Source: a virus
Direction: 5' to 3' (one strand)
IMG/VR virus record: IMGVR_UViG_3300027782_000090
Coordinates: 1 to 61,067 of that record
DNA: 61,067 bases
The notes beneath the pieces were generated by a model, which worked only from the letters and a program-made list of their open reading frames with translations, did not search any database and was not told the origin of the DNA. The position numbers were made by a program, and so were the translations under genes. Position 1 is the stretch's first letter, and each line of letters opens with the position of its first letter. This document shows, piece by piece, positions 37,349 to 44,621 of this stretch.

Positions 37349-38035
37349 TTAGTCAATTTTTTCGTAACTTAGGCCCATTCCAATTCCAAAGCCAGCTTTT
37401 TGAGCATTTGCTCCTTGCAATGCCAAGACATCTTTTGCACCGTTTGCTTGACCATTGCTATAGACCCTAGCCTTTAAATCTTCCCAAGCATTAGTATTTG
37501 ACCTACCACTTTGTTTATCTAAGTCTACCCCTTGCATAGCTGCAAGAAACTTCTTATCGTTATATTCGCTATCTCGTTTAATGTTTAATGTAGCAGTGAT
37601 CTCTGGCATAGACAATGAGGTTTCAAGCTCTTCGTAGTCTTTCCATATTCCAAGCAAAAATAGTTCTGACTCTAATGCTGCTAAGTCAAGGTTATCCCAT
37701 GAAGATCCACCTTCTACTGCTTGTGTTTTTACTGGTTCCTCTGACTTTTCATTTATTTTAATTCCTGCAGCTATCTCAATAATCTTGTAGATGTTTGGCA
37801 TGTTTATAACATCTTCTAGTTGTTCAACTGTTTTAATGCTTGGCATATACTGCTGCATACTAATTCTGGCGCACTCAACTAGCCACTCTATTGCCTCGGA
37901 ATCGTTACTTGAAGTTTTTACATTTTCAAAAGCTACCATGAATTCCCTTAAATATTTAACTTTAAGAGGTGTTAGGTATACAGTGGATCCATCTACCAAG
38001 GTTATTTTTTCACTATCGTATATTTTTGTAGCCAT
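37349..38035 (-). CDS. long tail assembly chaperone (GT-like, 228 aa)
   Basis: The first about 95 residues match the short chaperone. The C-terminal part (LAALESELFLLGIW, SLSMPEITATLN, FLAAMQGVDLDKQSG, AGFGIGMGLSYE) is characteristic of actinophage tail chaperone C-termini, normally joined by a programmed -1 frameshift. Here it is one continuous frame. The A of ATG lies six bases after TATACT with no ribosome binding site, so it is probably leaderless. It acts by holding the tape measure during tail assembly. Confidence 0.88.
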   Translation of the reverse strand: MATKIYDSEKITLVDGSTVYLTPLKVKYLREFMVAFENVKTSSNDSEAIEWLVECARISMQQYMPSIKTVEQLEDVINMPNIYKIIEIAAGIKINEKSEEPVKTQAVEGGSSWDNLDLAALESELFLLGIWKDYEELETSLSMPEITATLNIKRDSEYNDKKFLAAMQGVDLDKQSGRSNTNAWEDLKARVYSNGQANGAKDVLALQGANAQKAGFGIGMGLSYEKID

Positions 38036-38041
38036 TAATAC

Positions 38042-38050
38042 AGTATACCA
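38042..38050 (-). promoter_or_regulatory. extended -10 for leaderless transcription of the long tail chaperone
   Basis: TGGTATACT is followed by GTATTA and then ATG, which puts the expected transcript start on the A of ATG. The element overlaps the U-tract end of the upstream terminator. Confidence 0.6.
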
Positions 38051-38087
38051 AAAACAAAATTGCCCCGCATCCGAAGATGAAGGGCAA
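38050..38087 (-). terminator. terminator with UUCG tetraloop after the tail tube gene
   Basis: On the minus strand TTGCCCTTCATC and GATGCGGGGCAA pair over about 12 positions (one mismatch, one G-U) around TTCG. TTTTGTTTTTGG follows. It ends transcription after the highly expressed tail tube gene. Confidence 0.85.
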
Positions 38088-38107
38088 CCCTGTATTATTA
38101 AGTTGTA

Positions 38108-38782
38108 TTATGATACTGCTGGGATAGTGCGGTCTACGATTTTACCGTATGATGCATCATCATTTGGAAGTAGACGGAATGAAACTTCAAACATTGTTGC
38201 TTCATCACGCTTTGCTGATACTGAAACATTCTCAATTGAGAGTGCACGGTATGCAACATAAATTCTTTCCAACTCTGAACCAATAGCACAGTCGCCTGTA
38301 CCTGGACCTACTGCTACCAAACCACGCTCAACTGGACATTCTCCGATGTCTCCTGCTGAAAGGTTAAGCGTTGGATTTCCTGAAACTGTTGTTAGATCTG
38401 GGTTAGCTGATTCGTCACCCTTGCCTGCGATTGCAAACAAAAGATTTTCTAATGTTGACTCAGCAAATGTGGTATTTAGGTTAACCTGCATACCTTGCTT
38501 GAACAACTTTGCTACGTCAAGAACCTGATCTACGGCAACTTCGCCGAAATCTGGCTGGAATTGAATTTCCAAACCATTCATTGTGTAACCAACGTTACGG
38601 AAGTTTGCTGCTTTTGTAGCATCTCCCGATAGTTGGCCTGAATAACCAGATAGAGAATCCTTAAAAGATTTTCCATCTGCATACGCTGGAAGATCAGCAT
38701 CTGTTAGAATGCCGTCATTGTATGTAAAAAGTGCTGCTGCACCAACGATAATGTTAGTACTGTCGCCTCTTGAATATGCCAT
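38108..38782 (-). CDS. major tail tube protein
   Basis: The 224-residue protein lies between the tail terminator and chaperone genes, the standard place for the tube protein. The sequence (MAYSRGDSTNIIVGAAALFTY, GYTMNGLEIQFQPDFGEV, TMFEVSFRLLPND) resembles actinophage major tail proteins. A strong extended -10 promoter, a GAGGTGG site and a strong terminator flank it, consistent with high expression as a single transcript. Confidence 0.85.
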   Translation of the reverse strand: MAYSRGDSTNIIVGAAALFTYNDGILTDADLPAYADGKSFKDSLSGYSGQLSGDATKAANFRNVGYTMNGLEIQFQPDFGEVAVDQVLDVAKLFKQGMQVNLNTTFAESTLENLLFAIAGKGDESANPDLTTVSGNPTLNLSAGDIGECPVERGLVAVGPGTGDCAIGSELERIYVAYRALSIENVSVSAKRDEATMFEVSFRLLPNDDASYGKIVDRTIPAVS

Positions 38783-38835
38783 AATTTTCCACCTCTTTCG
38801 ATTGTATTAAATTGTGGGCGTGTTTCCTCATATAA

Positions 38836-38844
38836 AGTATAACA
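38836..38844 (-). promoter_or_regulatory. extended -10 promoter for the tail tube gene
   Basis: The minus strand reads TGTTATACT, about 54 bases before the ATG at 38782. A leader of about 45 bases carries GAGGTGG close to the start. Confidence 0.6.
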
Positions 38845-38850
38845 CGGGTT

Positions 38851-39423
38851 TTATATAATTATTTTAGTAGCCAAACGGCTTTCGGGTCCTTCTGTGTTAA
38901 TTAAATCTGGCATTTGGTGATAATCAAAATCAATGATTATCTTATTTCCCCCATATGTACGAGCTGTTCCAAAATCAATGATGTCTCTGGTTTCTTCCAG
39001 TTGATATACCTTAAAGTTATGGAAATAGAACATGTTATCTATGACGGATCCATCGTCTAACTGTATCTGTCTATTTGCACACCATGCGTTAATTTCTTCT
39101 GCTGTTTCATCAAATCTATCCATTAACCTCAAGACTGCCTCTTGAATTTTAACCATATTTAAAACATTGTTTTCTGCTGTAGCATAAAAATAATAAAGTA
39201 GTTGCTCGCACTTTACATGCGGAAAACCCTTCTTGTTCATCTTGATTAACCTATCCCAAGTGGCCATAACTCCACCGTCAGGGAAATATTGAGTTAGATC
39301 ATTAATAGTTGATGGTGTTGATGGGAAAAAGGGTGTTTCTATATCAGTAAGTATCTGTATCTTGTCCTGTAAGTACTTGTTAATCCATAGTACTGGTGTG
39401 TTTAGTAAATCATTATTTGCCAT
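38851..39423 (-). CDS. tail terminator/completion protein (190 aa)
   Basis: I start at ATG 39423 (MANNDLLNTP), whose TAATG overlap with the upstream stop is the usual arrangement here. A longer frame exists but covers the preceding gene. The gene order (head closure, neck, this gene, tube) fits a tail completion protein of the Tc1 kind. Motifs DRLIKMNKKGFPHVKCEQLLYYF and LRLMDRFDETAEEINAW are in line with mixed alpha/beta completion proteins. Confidence 0.7.
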   Translation of the reverse strand: MANNDLLNTPVLWINKYLQDKIQILTDIETPFFPSTPSTINDLTQYFPDGGVMATWDRLIKMNKKGFPHVKCEQLLYYFYATAENNVLNMVKIQEAVLRLMDRFDETAEEINAWCANRQIQLDDGSVIDNMFYFHNFKVYQLEETRDIIDFGTARTYGGNKIIIDFDYHQMPDLINTEGPESRLATKIII

Positions 39424-40094
39424 TATGCACCTATCCCCGCAGAAGCTACCCACTGAAATCCTGTTTTAATTCCAGCTGAACGGCCCTGAGTTTTTCCATT
39501 TTTTAAATTTTTCTTATAAACTGATGGATTCTTAAAATGTTTATCTAATCCAGTTACTCTAAAAAATGTCTGCTTAAAGTATGAACTAAAAAATAAATCT
39601 ACTACATTTTCAAATTGGCCAGATGTGTTTCCTCCAGGATTATCAACCACAACCTCTGACTTAGTGTAGACAATGTCTCCATCAACCTCAAACCTTAATG
39701 CATCTGCTCTCTTAGGCTTTATGGTTATTGAAACTCCGCTTTCCATAATAGCTGCTTTGTTATAAAAAGGAACCTTAGATCCATCTTTAATAGATTGAGA
39801 TTGCTTAAATTTGCTGCTAAATGTTAGGCCAGCTCCAGTAATTGCATAATCAATATCAAACAGTCTTGCATTGGGGCTTCCTGTGTTATACCACTCATAT
39901 ACGTGATGCAAGCCTTGTGGACTCATTCTTGCGTTTGCATCAATAAACTCTGAAGCCAGCTCAGCTATTTGTGGACCAAGATTTTTATATAGAGAAGCCT
40001 TTCCCCTTTGAACACCCTCTAAAAAACCAAACGAGTATTCTAAAATATTGTTCATATCTTTAATAAATTTTTTATCATTTACTTGTAATCTCAT
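39423..40094 (-). CDS. neck / HK97 gp10-like protein (223 aa)
   Basis: The start has a helix (NDKKFIKDMNNILEYSFGFLEG) followed by GLHHVYEWYNTGSPNARLFDI, the pattern of HK97 gp10-like or Ne1 neck proteins. It lies between head closure and tail completion genes. It begins in an ATGA overlap with the head-closure gene. Confidence 0.75.
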   Translation of the reverse strand: MRLQVNDKKFIKDMNNILEYSFGFLEGVQRGKASLYKNLGPQIAELASEFIDANARMSPQGLHHVYEWYNTGSPNARLFDIDYAITGAGLTFSSKFKQSQSIKDGSKVPFYNKAAIMESGVSITIKPKRADALRFEVDGDIVYTKSEVVVDNPGGNTSGQFENVVDLFFSSYFKQTFFRVTGLDKHFKNPSVYKKNLKNGKTQGRSAGIKTGFQWVASAGIGA

Positions 40095-40537
40095 ATATCT
40101 ACCGCCTGATTCTCGGAACGGCGTATAACAATTTTATAGTACTCTACTCCACCAAATGGACCTACAAAAGGCTCTACGGTTGCTACTTCAAAGATAGTTG
40201 GCTTTCCAGATCTTGGACCAGAGGTCTCATTGTATATTTCGTTACAATTTTTATCACGTATATTTGTAACAAGTATGTTTGTTACTGAATTTCTTGAATC
40301 CCTACTTGAAATCCTAAGATCACTTTTAACTCTTCCAAGCAATAAAGATTCTTGAGTAATATTTACATTGGGGATGACTTCTTCTTTAAATGCTGACCCA
40401 GCTGAAGCAAAACTTCCTGCAATTGTTTTATCTAATATCCATTGTTTTTTAACATTACCATATGCGCCTTGTTCTACAATTGGATAGTATATATCTGCTT
40501 GCATTGGAAATATATAGTCCGTTGCTTCGCATATCAT
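40091..40537 (-). CDS. head closure protein (148 aa)
   Basis: The beta-rich small protein (YIFPMQADIYYPIVEQGAYG, KKQWILDKTIAGSFASAG, FEVATVEPFVGPFGGVEYYK) fits SPP1 gp16-like head closure proteins in length, composition and position after the adaptor gene. Both ends overlap neighbours by 1-4 bases. Confidence 0.75.
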   Translation of the reverse strand: MICEATDYIFPMQADIYYPIVEQGAYGNVKKQWILDKTIAGSFASAGSAFKEEVIPNVNITQESLLLGRVKSDLRISSRDSRNSVTNILVTNIRDKNCNEIYNETSGPRSGKPTIFEVATVEPFVGPFGGVEYYKIVIRRSENQAVDI

Positions 40538-41445
40538 TAGATTATCCCTGGTTTAAGAATAGTATTTGCATACTTATCTAATATCTTATCTACTAGCATA
40601 TTTCCAGTTCCATTAAGAACTGATTTATCAAACTGAATTCTAAACTGATCTGTATTGTAGGCAGTTACATATCTTTTATAATAGTCTAATTTACCACAAC
40701 TAATATCTTCAATTAATGCTTTTGTTGCAATCTCTACATCAGATGGGATTGTTTTATATCCACTATCTACAATAAAGGTGTAATCATATCCCGCTGGAAA
40801 TCCAACTGATTCATATCCATAATATCCAAGATCTCCTCTTGCAACTGGAATGTTTGGCGGAGATTGTTCTGAACGATTATAGGCATCTAAAACAACTCTT
40901 TGAATTGCAGAATTGTCTAGAGTAATAATATAATTATAAATATTTGTTTCGGGGGTTTCTATATCATATACAAGAATATTATTTTCATATACTTTTAAAA
41001 CTTTATTTGTGTCATGCCATACTGGAAAATAGTCTGTTCCTTGTCCTACTGCTTGAATAACTTGCTTATGATTATAAAAACCATTTGGAATAATTGTATC
41101 AATTACTGCTCTAGCAAGAAGTTCTTGCATTCTATACTCTGCAACCTCAGAGGCAGTTGTAGCCATCTTGGTAGCATTTACGTACGGTCTAATAATATCT
41201 AAATTTTCTTCATAAAGTGTATGAATATGTTCTGTGTCATAAAATTTAATGTAAAATTTTCTGTCATATTGTACTTTTTCTAAGGGTAGTTCATATAAAA
41301 CTACTCCATTTACATCTGACGTTACTTCTGTTTCTACTACTGAGTGATCCACCAGATCCTCAACATATTGGATATACGTATAATTTGGTATAGGTAATGT
41401 CCAAGTTGTTGTAATAGGATAAGGTGGAACTCTCATGACCTCCAT
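40537..41445 (-). CDS. head-tail adaptor protein (302 aa)
   Basis: The gene lies directly after the capsid genes and before head closure, as adaptors do. An N-terminal beta domain (LPIPNYTYIQYVEDLVDHS) precedes a C-terminal helical part (DVEIATKALIEDISCGKLDYY) like the adaptor fold. The length is greater than the usual about 100-150 residues, so the N-terminal beta domain is an addition. Confidence 0.7.
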   Translation of the reverse strand: MEVMRVPPYPITTTWTLPIPNYTYIQYVEDLVDHSVVETEVTSDVNGVVLYELPLEKVQYDRKFYIKFYDTEHIHTLYEENLDIIRPYVNATKMATTASEVAEYRMQELLARAVIDTIIPNGFYNHKQVIQAVGQGTDYFPVWHDTNKVLKVYENNILVYDIETPETNIYNYIITLDNSAIQRVVLDAYNRSEQSPPNIPVARGDLGYYGYESVGFPAGYDYTFIVDSGYKTIPSDVEIATKALIEDISCGKLDYYKRYVTAYNTDQFRIQFDKSVLNGTGNMLVDKILDKYANTILKPGII

Positions 41446-41448
41446 GAA

Positions 41449-41901
41449 TTACTTACCAAATTCCTTGGCAACTTCTTCTGGTGTAGCAAGTGAAATGTGT
41501 GATCTAGTTAGCCATTTTTCAGCTGCAGATGCTGGAACAATGTTGATACCAACATAGACTTTACCAACTTCTGACCAAGAAACATTTTTTGTTGATCGAA
41601 TAGCAACTTTTTCTTCTGCATCCATCTTTGACTTCTTAGATTGCTTAGGTGCTACTGGTGCTACTGTAACTCCAATTGCACCATTATCTACTTGACCAAC
41701 TGCTTGTACCTCAGAAGTTGATTTCTCAAAATCTGATGTATCAATTGCTGTTGGTGCTTGCTCAATAACTGATTCTTCTGCAACTGGTGCTTCAACTACT
41801 GGCTCTTCTACTACAGGGGTTTCAACAACCTCTGGTGTTTCTTCAACAACTGGAGTTTCAATATTTTCTTCTACAGTTGAGTTTTCATTTATATTTTCCA
41901 T
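41449..41901 (-). CDS. capsid-associated protein with PVVEE acidic repeats (150 aa)
   Basis: Residues about 1-55 are Pro/Val/Glu repeats (TPVVEETPEVVETPVVEEP). A compact C-terminal domain follows (WSEVGKVYVGINIVPASAAEKWLTR and ISLATPEEVAKEFG). It lies right after the major capsid gene with its own promoter and AGGAGG. It may be a head decoration or auxiliary protein. The Pro-rich segment is another possible target of the phage prolyl-hydroxylase-like enzymes, though its sequence is quite different. Confidence 0.7.
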   Translation of the reverse strand: MENINENSTVEENIETPVVEETPEVVETPVVEEPVVEAPVAEESVIEQAPTAIDTSDFEKSTSEVQAVGQVDNGAIGVTVAPVAPKQSKKSKMDAEEKVAIRSTKNVSWSEVGKVYVGINIVPASAAEKWLTRSHISLATPEEVAKEFGK

Positions 41902-41919
41902 TATTTCCTCCTAAATAGT

Positions 41920-41928
41920 ATTATATCA
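41920..41928 (-). promoter_or_regulatory. extended -10 promoter for the connector genes
   Basis: TGATATAAT lies just after the capsid terminator and 19 bases before the ATG at 41901, with AGGAGG in between. Confidence 0.6.
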
Positions 41929-41935
41929 TTATAAG

Positions 41936-41972
41936 TTAATAAGGGGAGTAAGAGAATTAACTCCTACTCCCC
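41936..41972 (-). terminator. terminator after the major capsid gene
   Basis: A 12-bp stem (GGGGAGTAGGAG with CTCTTACTCCCC, one G-U) encloses the loop TTAATT on the minus strand. TTATTAACTT follows. The stem is long but the U-tract is modest. It starts about 20 bases after the capsid stop codon. Confidence 0.8.
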
Positions 41973-41994
41973 CTAAAATTTTACTGTTTACAGA

Positions 41995-43143
41995 TTATGA
42001 ATCTGATGCAGCATCAGCGAATGCGATAGCATCTTGCTCTTCCCATGTAATACCGAAGCGAACGAAGACTGTGTATTCTACAGTGTCCTTCTTTGGCTTG
42101 TATTCACGGTTAACTGTGATGTCACGCTGGAATCCCCATACACGGTTCTGTGGGAATGTCAAGTCGATATATCCTGCAGGGTAGTAAGGAACTTCTTGTA
42201 CGTCAATTCCGAGAACACGTGTTGTACGTGCTCCGCCGAATGTCTGTGCTCCACCATCAAGGTATGCTTGACGATTAGTTGGAGTTCCGCCAGCCCGTGA
42301 AGCAAATGCTTCAGCGACTGCGTCTGCTAGGGTACCGTTATTCTTAACGATTCCCTGGAATGCATCTGTACCAGCATAGAACTTCAAGTTAGACTTGATA
42401 GCACGATACTTGCGTGGCATTGCAAGAATGATGTTCTGCATTACATCTGTTGTCCAAGCGTTATTAGCGACTGTTACAACTGACTCATGAGCATCACCCT
42501 CTGTTTTGACCTTATTAACAAAGCCTTCCATAATTCCAAGGAAAGCATCGTTGCCTGAACCTACACCATTAATGGCAAGGTCTTCAATGTCATTACCGAA
42601 TGCGTTTGTCATAAGACGAACGATGTGATCTTCAAGTGCTGCACCTTCGATGTTATCTTCTAGTGCTTCTGAAGTTACTTCCCAGTCAAGACGAATCTTC
42701 TTTGTAGTCAATTCAACCTTTGTGAAAGTTGCTCCAGCGTTTGTGTACTCTCCGAGTGATTGTGTTGCAGAACGAATTACACGCTCTCCGACGTTTACCT
42801 TTTCGAGTTCCATTGTGTTGGCTCTCATAGTAACACGACGGCCATCTTGGGCGAGAATGGTTGCATCCCACACGTAGTCAATAAAACGACGTGCTTGCTC
42901 TGGGCGTAGGATACCTGATCCAGCCTCACCTGAAGGGTTTACTGCGTTGGCACCTGATGTAATACCTGATAGTGCTGTTGGGATATTTCCCAATTCGCCA
43001 CCATTAGTATAGTTACCTGGTGTGTTAACTGCTGCATCTGAACCTGATGCAAATGCTCCCTGACCCTGATAGAGTCCTGGTGCTGTTCCGCCAATGTTAC
43101 CTGAAGTACCTGGCTGGTTCTTTTCTATATTTTGTTCCGACAT
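41995..43143 (-). CDS. major capsid protein (HK97 fold)
   Basis: The 382-residue protein follows the protease-scaffold gene and has features of HK97-fold capsids: a disordered Gly-rich N-terminus (about residues 1-85), an N-arm with RRFIDYVWDATILAQDGRR, a beta region (KKIRLDWEVTSEALEDNIEG), an A-domain helix (DAFLGIMEGFVNK) and a C-terminal strand (EYTVFVRFGITWEEQDAIAFA). AGGAGGTGA before the ATG is nearly ideal and suits a highly expressed gene. Confidence 0.92.
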   Translation of the reverse strand: MSEQNIEKNQPGTSGNIGGTAPGLYQGQGAFASGSDAAVNTPGNYTNGGELGNIPTALSGITSGANAVNPSGEAGSGILRPEQARRFIDYVWDATILAQDGRRVTMRANTMELEKVNVGERVIRSATQSLGEYTNAGATFTKVELTTKKIRLDWEVTSEALEDNIEGAALEDHIVRLMTNAFGNDIEDLAINGVGSGNDAFLGIMEGFVNKVKTEGDAHESVVTVANNAWTTDVMQNIILAMPRKYRAIKSNLKFYAGTDAFQGIVKNNGTLADAVAEAFASRAGGTPTNRQAYLDGGAQTFGGARTTRVLGIDVQEVPYYPAGYIDLTFPQNRVWGFQRDITVNREYKPKKDTVEYTVFVRFGITWEEQDAIAFADAASDS

Positions 43144-43178
43144 ATTGTCACCTCCTAGTGATTTTTACTTATCGATTT

Positions 43179-43820
43179 TTAATTGAATAAGTCGGCTGTT
43201 TTGAGGAAACTACCGCCCCATAGGGATTTTTCAACCGTTTCAGGTTGATTCTGTACTATCTCGCCGAGATCGCCAGACTTTCGGAAAGCAGTATCTGCTT
43301 CTACAGCATCTACTCTCTTACCAAATTCATTGAATACATTTGATGCTGCTGCAATATCTTTTGCTACCGCTTCAAATGAGTTTTTTACTTCATCTACATC
43401 TACCTTTGAAGACTTAAGAAGTTCTACTTCTGCTTGTAAAGATTTTACTGTTGATGCTAGATCGCTAAAGGCTTGGTTAAGATCGACAGTGTTGTCTGCC
43501 TCTGCAGTAACTTCGTCTGACTTAGGTGCCATAGGCTTTTTCTTAGCCTCTGCATCTTCATCTGCTGGAGTTTCTGCAGCAGCCATCGCAGCTGATTCTT
43601 CTTCATCAGTCATTGGCTTTGCAGCCTTTTCTGTTGAATCTTTTGAATCTTCTGCAGCATTTTCTTCATCAGTCATTGGCTTTTTATCAGCCTTGTCTGT
43701 TGTTTCTTCTGCTGGTGCTGTTTCTACTGCTTCTGCCTCTGGAGCGACCTCTACTGCTTCAACTGTAGCTTCTGATTTTGATACAATCTCATCTGCTACA
43801 TTTTTTGTTGTTTTTGCCAT
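43179..43820 (-). CDS. nested capsid scaffold protein from an internal start (213 aa)
   Basis: Within the protease-scaffold gene an in-frame ATG at 43820 (MAKTTKNVADEI) is preceded by AAGGAGG at 43829-43835, an ideal spacing of 8 bases. This start would release the acidic and coiled-coil scaffold part alone, like lambda Nu3 inside gene C. The start is seen directly; its use is inferred. Confidence 0.7.
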   Translation of the reverse strand: MAKTTKNVADEIVSKSEATVEAVEVAPEAEAVETAPAEETTDKADKKPMTDEENAAEDSKDSTEKAAKPMTDEEESAAMAAAETPADEDAEAKKKPMAPKSDEVTAEADNTVDLNQAFSDLASTVKSLQAEVELLKSSKVDVDEVKNSFEAVAKDIAAASNVFNEFGKRVDAVEADTAFRKSGDLGEIVQNQPETVEKSLWGGSFLKTADLFN

Positions 43821-44576
43821 AGGATTTGCCTCCTTGTTAATCTTAGAAGTATTAATGCCTTTAGCACTATCAACTAAGAACTTTATCATGTTTGTTTTTT
43901 CGTTATCCGTTTTTTCAACGAAACCTATATTTGACATCTCATTGCCATTGACTGGGCTTGTCTCAGATTCATTTTCTGAAACCATTACAAGGCCAGACTC
44001 TTTGTCCCAAAACACATTCTCAAGTAATGTTTCATCGCCTTTAATAATATCTACGCCATCTACTTTTTCAACAGATACAATGTTTGCAAATTGATTAGCA
44101 GGGGAATCAACAAGACTCAACTCTACTAAATCATATTGCTTAATAACTCTAATGGTCTTATCTGCTTTCTCATCATATGCGTCATCCCACTTATTCATTT
44201 TTCCGCCAATTGAAAATCCAGCAAGGGTTCCGTCAAGAACTTTTTCCCAAGTATCTTGTGCACCCTTAGAAACATAGGCAGAGACAAAAACTCCATTATA
44301 GAATTTCTTTGTTTCTGGATCAAAGTACTTATCTGATTTAAAAGATACCATTTTGCCTACTGCTAAAGGTTGATGCATTTCTCTAATGTTCCCACGAAAC
44401 TTTGCAAAGGCATCCATTGACGCTTCTGCTGTTACAATGTCATCTTGTTTATCTACATTATCTAATGATGCAAAGCCTGAAACAATACGTCGTTCTTTAT
44501 CGACCTTAGTAAGCGGCATTGATAGACGAACATTTTCCCCATCTGTATCCCAGTGGGCTTTTGATATACTATTCAC
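43179..44576 (-). CDS. prohead protease fused to scaffold (465 aa)
   Basis: Residues about 1-170 match XkdF-type U35 prohead proteases: VSGFASLDNVDKQDDIV, the conserved His in REMHQPLAVGK and the Ser in GTLAGFSIGGK. Residues about 240-400 are highly acidic (MTDEE repeats), then a coiled coil (AFSDLASTVKSLQAEVELL) and a short basic tail form the scaffold. It starts at GTG six bases after TATAAT, so it is probably leaderless. The fusion allows the protease to be built into the prohead. Confidence 0.88.
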   Translation of the reverse strand: MNSISKAHWDTDGENVRLSMPLTKVDKERRIVSGFASLDNVDKQDDIVTAEASMDAFAKFRGNIREMHQPLAVGKMVSFKSDKYFDPETKKFYNGVFVSAYVSKGAQDTWEKVLDGTLAGFSIGGKMNKWDDAYDEKADKTIRVIKQYDLVELSLVDSPANQFANIVSVEKVDGVDIIKGDETLLENVFWDKESGLVMVSENESETSPVNGNEMSNIGFVEKTDNEKTNMIKFLVDSAKGINTSKINKEANPMAKTTKNVADEIVSKSEATVEAVEVAPEAEAVETAPAEETTDKADKKPMTDEENAAEDSKDSTEKAAKPMTDEEESAAMAAAETPADEDAEAKKKPMAPKSDEVTAEADNTVDLNQAFSDLASTVKSLQAEVELLKSSKVDVDEVKNSFEAVAKDIAAASNVFNEFGKRVDAVEADTAFRKSGDLGEIVQNQPETVEKSLWGGSFLKTADLFN

Positions 44577-44582
44577 TATTAT

Positions 44583-44588
44583 ATTATA
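44583..44588 (-). promoter_or_regulatory. -10 element for leaderless start of the capsid protease gene
   Basis: TATAAT is separated from GTG 44576 by ATAATA, six bases, so the transcript should begin at the start codon. Confidence 0.5.
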
Positions 44589-44621
44589 ATCCCTTTTTAT
44601 TCGTTTATTTAAAAACCATGC

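Noticed and set aside
37349-38035. Programmed frameshift in the tail chaperone
   Set aside because: The long chaperone is encoded in a single frame and the short form is a separate gene. No shift is needed.
43330-44094. Plus-strand open frame of 254 codons, Ser/Ala-rich
   Set aside because: It is antisense to the acidic scaffold region, whose codon bias keeps the reverse strand open. No ribosome binding site or homology is seen.
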